A stretch of DNA of 64,000 nucleotides, from the NCBI RefSeq assembly GCF_050624435.1, contig NC_134539.1, forward strand, positions 40,518,001 to 40,582,000, given 5' to 3'. Within the stretch, counting starts at the first letter, position 1. Each line of letters starts with the position of its first letter. Below, piece after piece: positions 59,935 to 64,000 of the stretch. This DNA is from Tenrec ecaudatus (taxonomy: Eukaryota > Chordata > Mammalia > Afrosoricida > Tenrecidae). A model generated the notes under the pieces. It was not told the origin of the DNA and ran no database searches. It saw nothing but the letters and a program-made list of their open reading frames with translations. A program made the translations under genes and the position numbers.

Positions 59935-61050
59935 CTGTTGTTGTTGGAGTCATTGAGCCAGTTCCAACTCAAAACAACCTCGTGTACATCAGAAGGAAAC
60001 ACTGCTGGGTTCTGTACCATTCTTACAATTGCTCCTACGGTTGAGCCCATTGCAGCCAAGGTGTCACTTCATCTCCTGGAGGGCTTTCACATTTTTCACT
60101 GCCCCTTTACTTTACCAACTATGATGTCTTTCTCTAGCGACTGGTCTCCCCCGACAATATGTCCAAAGAAATTAAGATGGAAATCTCATCATCCTCGCCT
60201 CTAAGGAGAACTCTGGCTGTACTTCTTCCAAGATAGATTAGTTTGTCCATTTAGCAGTTCATAGTACTTTTAATATTCTTGTCCAGTGCCACAATTCAAA
60301 TGCATCATTTCTTCTTCAAATTTCCTTATTTAATATCCAACTTGCAATTTACTTGGGTCAGGTGCACTTTACTCCTCAAAGTAATATCCTTGTTTTCCAA
60401 TACCCTAAAGAGGTACTGTGCAGCAAAATTAGCTAATGTAATACATATGTCGATCTTTTGGTTGGTGCTTCCATGCGCATTCATTGTGGATCCAAGCAAG
60501 ACTACATCCTTGACAACTTCAACCTTATCTATTGGCCCAGTTTTGAGGATTTCGGTCTTATTTAAACTGAGCTGTACTCCTTACTGAAGGTTGCCATCAT
60601 TGATCTTCAACAGCAAGTGCTTCAAGTCCTCAATTTCAGCAAGCAAGGCTGTGTCACTTGCATATCAAAGGCTGTTGATAAGCCTTCTCCAATCCAGATG
60701 CTGCATTATTCTTCATATCATCTAATTTTCCTGATGATTTGCTCAGCATTCAGACTGAATCAATTTGATGAGAGGTTACAACCCTGATGTACACCTTTCC
60801 TGATTGAAAACCATGCAATATTCCCTATTCTGTTCTCACAACTGCCTCTTGATCCATGTACAAGTTCTTCGCAAGAATGAGAACATGGTTCTTCTCAAGG
60901 TCATCCAATTTGTTTGTGATACACATAGTGAATGCCTTACATAGTCAATAAAACACAATTCACCATCTTTCTGATGTTCTCTGCTTTGAGCCAAATCAAT
61001 CTGACAGCAACAGTGATATAGTTTGTTCCACATCCTCTTCTAAAAAGTAA
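59935..61050 (-). mobile_element. RTE LINE 3' half, antisense
   Basis: A GTTGTTGTTGGAGTCATTGA tail, then in reverse order TTACCAACTATGATGTCTTT, TTGTGGATCCAAGCAAGACT, AGCAAGGCTGTGTCACTTGC and TTACATAGTCAATAAAACAC (the reverse of the FIDY region). Broken frames. Confidence 0.85.
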
Positions 61051-61079
61051 AGCTAGCAGTTTGAAAACTAAGTATGCCT

Positions 61080-61405
61080 AACACCAGCCACAGTAGGTTC
61101 AATTACCTCATATTAATCCAAGATATTGAAAGTACTTTGGACTGCCGGAAGAACAAACAAATCTGTCTGGGAAGACTCACAGCCAGAAGGGAAATGGTGA
61201 GACTTTGTCACACATACTTTGGTCTTGTTATCAGGAGAGACCAACCCCTAGAAAATGACATCATCCTTGGTAAACAAAGGGTCAGGGAAAAAGAGGAAGC
61301 CCTTTACGGAGACCGATTGGATTGACGCGGCAGCTGCCATAATCGTTAGGATGGTGGAGAACCGGGCATGCCTCCTTCTGTTGTGAATAAGAGTGCTTGA
61401 GTGAA
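61080..61405 (+). mobile_element. RTE LINE 3' end, sense
   Basis: It reads DCRKNKQICLGRLTARRE and NDIILGKQRVREKEEALYG, then GCCATAATCGTTAGGATGG and CTTCTGTTGTGAATAAG: the RTE C-terminus and 3' UTR. Confidence 0.8.
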
Positions 61406-62945
61406 AATAAATGGGATGGCACCTACAAACCACATACATTCATTGGTTTACTTAAAGTGTTTCTTTTCTTTTTCTTCCATACAGTTCATTATATCTAACA
61501 CCCCTTTTCTTCATGGCACGTATCAAGCATTTCTACATCCCAAACGTTCACGACTTTGCAGGAAGCTTCATACAAGTTTCCATGGTACTTTGTGTAATTA
61601 TCCCCAACGTTCTTGGCACAGTTATAAACAGAAGTAGACTAATTCTTCCAACAGTGTTTAAAAAAATCTCCATCAGTTCTTCAAATCAGAGGTGGTTCCA
61701 TTAATGTGACCAAATTATAAATTTCCAACAAATATTTACTCTATACCAAGGTATACTTTATAGTAAGGTATAGATTATTTTTCTTGTTCAATTCCTCCCA
61801 TATTTTAATACTGCAACAGAGAAGTAAGACACTCTCAGCTTGATTATTTTTTTATTCTTTAATGTTTTCTTTGGAATGGTATTCATTCAATAAGATAATT
61901 CTTTGATTGTTATCTTAAATTGAATCAATTACTTACTCTCTAGTGGCACGATATGGATATAATCTGATTGACAAATTGTAAGGTGTTCTATATTTCTAAA
62001 TTATCAAGGAACATTTCAATAGTGTGTGGCACACAGAGCATATGTCCAACTTCTGGACCTACCTCCTTCTAGATATATAAGTAACATAAAATAGTCTTTG
62101 CTACTTCTAAGCCACATATTTTTATTTATTTATGAAACTAAAAATGTTCCTGAAATAAAATAAGTGTTAATAAGTCCTAATTAATTTCATCTCTAAAACA
62201 ATTATCTTCTATTATTAACTCAGAACAGCACAGAGTTGTTAATTGGCTCCTAAAATATACCCATAGGGTATGGCCTGGAAATCAGAACAGTGACACAAAA
62301 AGACCAAAATTAATCTTCATAATTAAGTGAGAAATTCAGTTTCTCTAAAGATTTGAGAAAAGAGTAGATAGTGCCTATGTGGGGAGATGGGGGATCAGGG
62401 AGCACAAGATAGATGGGCTTGGCCCTACTACAGCTGTTCATGGCTAATGAGAATTACTGAAAGATACTGTAGAAAATGGTTGACCTCTGTTTTATAACAA
62501 TGGCTTACAATGCTCCATAATAAAGTAGTCCCTGGTCTTCAGTGGAAGTCAGATATACCCTTAGCTTTGAATAGTAACCCTATGAGATGTAAAGAAATTG
62601 AGGGAAATCCACCCAAGTTTATAATGGGACACTGAGAACTCACAAGGATGACATTGCTTATCAACTAGATTAATTCACCAGGCGTGGAGTAGGAACTCAA
62701 TTTAAGTATGTGAACATCTTCACTTAAAAGACTGAGATGATAATGAACCACCACTAAGCATAATTATAAACATTAATTAACATTGAATATATTTCTGTCA
62801 CTATTAAATACAGCATAAAATCTATGAGCAAGCCCTATTAATATAGAAATCATGAATCAGAAGAACAGAAAAATGACTTTCCCGTTATCATAAAGGTTAG
62901 AAGTTCAACGTGAGATTTAATTACTAGAACCCATGTTCTTAACTA
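61406..62945. other. No gene recognised
   Basis: Open frames at 61401-61704 are short and overlapping. No repeat recognised. Confidence 0.35.
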
Positions 62946-63160
62946 AGGAGCCCTGGTAGGATACTGAGTTATGTGTTGGGCTGGTAACTGCAAGGTGATT
63001 AGTGCAAAACCACCAAACAATATAAGGTAAACAAATGAGACTTTCTATGCGCATGAAGATTTACCACCTTGGGCATCCATAGGGCTAGTTCTGTCTTGTC
63101 CTATAGGGTCACTATGAGTCAGAATTAACTTGACAGCATGAGTCTGGTTTTGGGTTTATG
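62946..63160 (+). mobile_element. AfroSINE
   Basis: GGAGCCCTGGTAGGATACTG, GGGCTGGTAACTGCAAGGT, CTGTCTTGTCCTATAGGGTC and ACTATGAGTCAGAATTAAC. Confidence 0.9.
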
Positions 63161-63236
63161 CCCTTAATCTCACTGCTTGTTGCAGTAAGTATTATTTCAA
63201 TTTGCCCCAGATGATATCTAATTTAGACTAAGTTGA

Positions 63237-63674
63237 TGTTGTAGTTACATAATTTCATGTCAACTTGAAGATATCTAATAGTGTGAGGGTAGAGTTTAAA
63301 CTGTCTCTTATGTCACAGCCTGATGGTGCCTCCTTGTGGCCTTCTCATAAGAAGGACCCTCAGAACCTCTCTGCTTTCACCTTTCTGCTGGCTGACCCTG
63401 ATGGGAGCCAGAGGCCTGGAGATGGGTCCGCTGCCATTAGGTCCACAAGACACTGCACCCACTGGCCTGTGATCTTTCTGCATTCTGCATCATTGTGTGT
63501 GTTTCTGTGAGTCTGAACAGGGACTGATGGACTAGTATTGAACTTGCAGAGCAGAGTTGGACTGGGCTGGAATGCTTGGGGGGGGGGGTGGAATTATTTC
63601 TGATACAGATGTGTTTCTTACATCTATATTGAGTGTCACTGCATTTCTTTCTCGAGTCAGCCTGGCTGCACACA
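63237..63674 (+). mobile_element. Solo ERVL-like LTR
   Basis: TGTTGTAGTTACATAATTTC to CTGGCTGCACACA. TTGA flanks both sides (63233-63236 and 63675-63678). It is closest to the LTR split by the L1. Confidence 0.8.
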
Positions 63675-64000
63675 TTGAATCTTTCTGTTTCTTCTTTTTT
63701 TTGATCAACATGAAGCAATATTGATAGCCACCAGTTCAAAGCCATTTCGAGTTCTGTTTTCACACTAGATGAGTATTAACATACTAGATGAGGATCTTTG
63801 TTTCTCTGAATCACTTGGGACACTGTACTTGTGGGACATTTATCTTGGTCCACGAGCAATAAAATGACAGCTTTTGTAATTGTTTATAGTATAATAACTT
63901 TATGTTTATTTTAGCCTGAGGTTTTCATCTGTTGAAACTGTATGAAATTCATATTAATTGCTCATAATTGGACAATATGACATTTTCCAATTTGGAAATT

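Overview
This window is mammalian nuclear DNA: AT-rich, intron-bearing and dense with interspersed repeats. Two repeat types narrow the host. Many tRNA-derived AfroSINE copies point to Afrotheria. A SPIN-type hAT element at 53277-53592 is known, among afrotherians, from tenrecs. The best reading is a tenrec such as Echinops telfairi; this is inferred from repeats and was not checked by a search.

One protein-coding gene can be supported: CYLC2 (cylicin-2, a basic protein of the sperm-head perinuclear theca), on the + strand. Four coding exons join in frame: 21081-21097, 27021-27061, 28294-28415 and 29183-30592. They give 529 residues, against about 348 for human cylicin-2 as I recall it. The extra length is largely an in-frame array of seven 84-bp units at 29579-30166. 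A mirrored pair of CRE-like octamers lies 50-70 bp before the start codon.

The rest is intergenic or intronic and is mostly mobile-element remains. 1-5000: RTE (BovB-like) LINE pieces, an AfroSINE and a decayed mariner. 5000-20900: ERVL-type LTRs, a pogo-like relic, more RTE pieces and, just upstream of CYLC2, an antisense LTR. 21100-27000 (CYLC2 intron 1): a mariner end, an ERVL-type integrase relic, an L1 piece and an antisense L1 3' half carrying a solo LTR. 26700-31400, holding CYLC2 exons 2-4, has almost no recognisable repeats. 31400-52000: an ERVL-like element with 5' LTR, primer-binding-like site, non-coding interior and start of the 3' LTR; AfroSINEs; two mariners of one family; RTE pieces; and a possible processed pseudogene. 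52177-59216: a three-layer nest, an LTR split by an L1 that is itself split by SPIN, with target duplications still readable for the LTR and SPIN. 59200-64000: RTE pieces in opposite orientations, an AfroSINE and a solo LTR.

Many AfroSINE and RTE copies share a related 3' tail, consistent with the SINE using RTE machinery. I found no tRNA, rRNA, CRISPR array or second intact gene.
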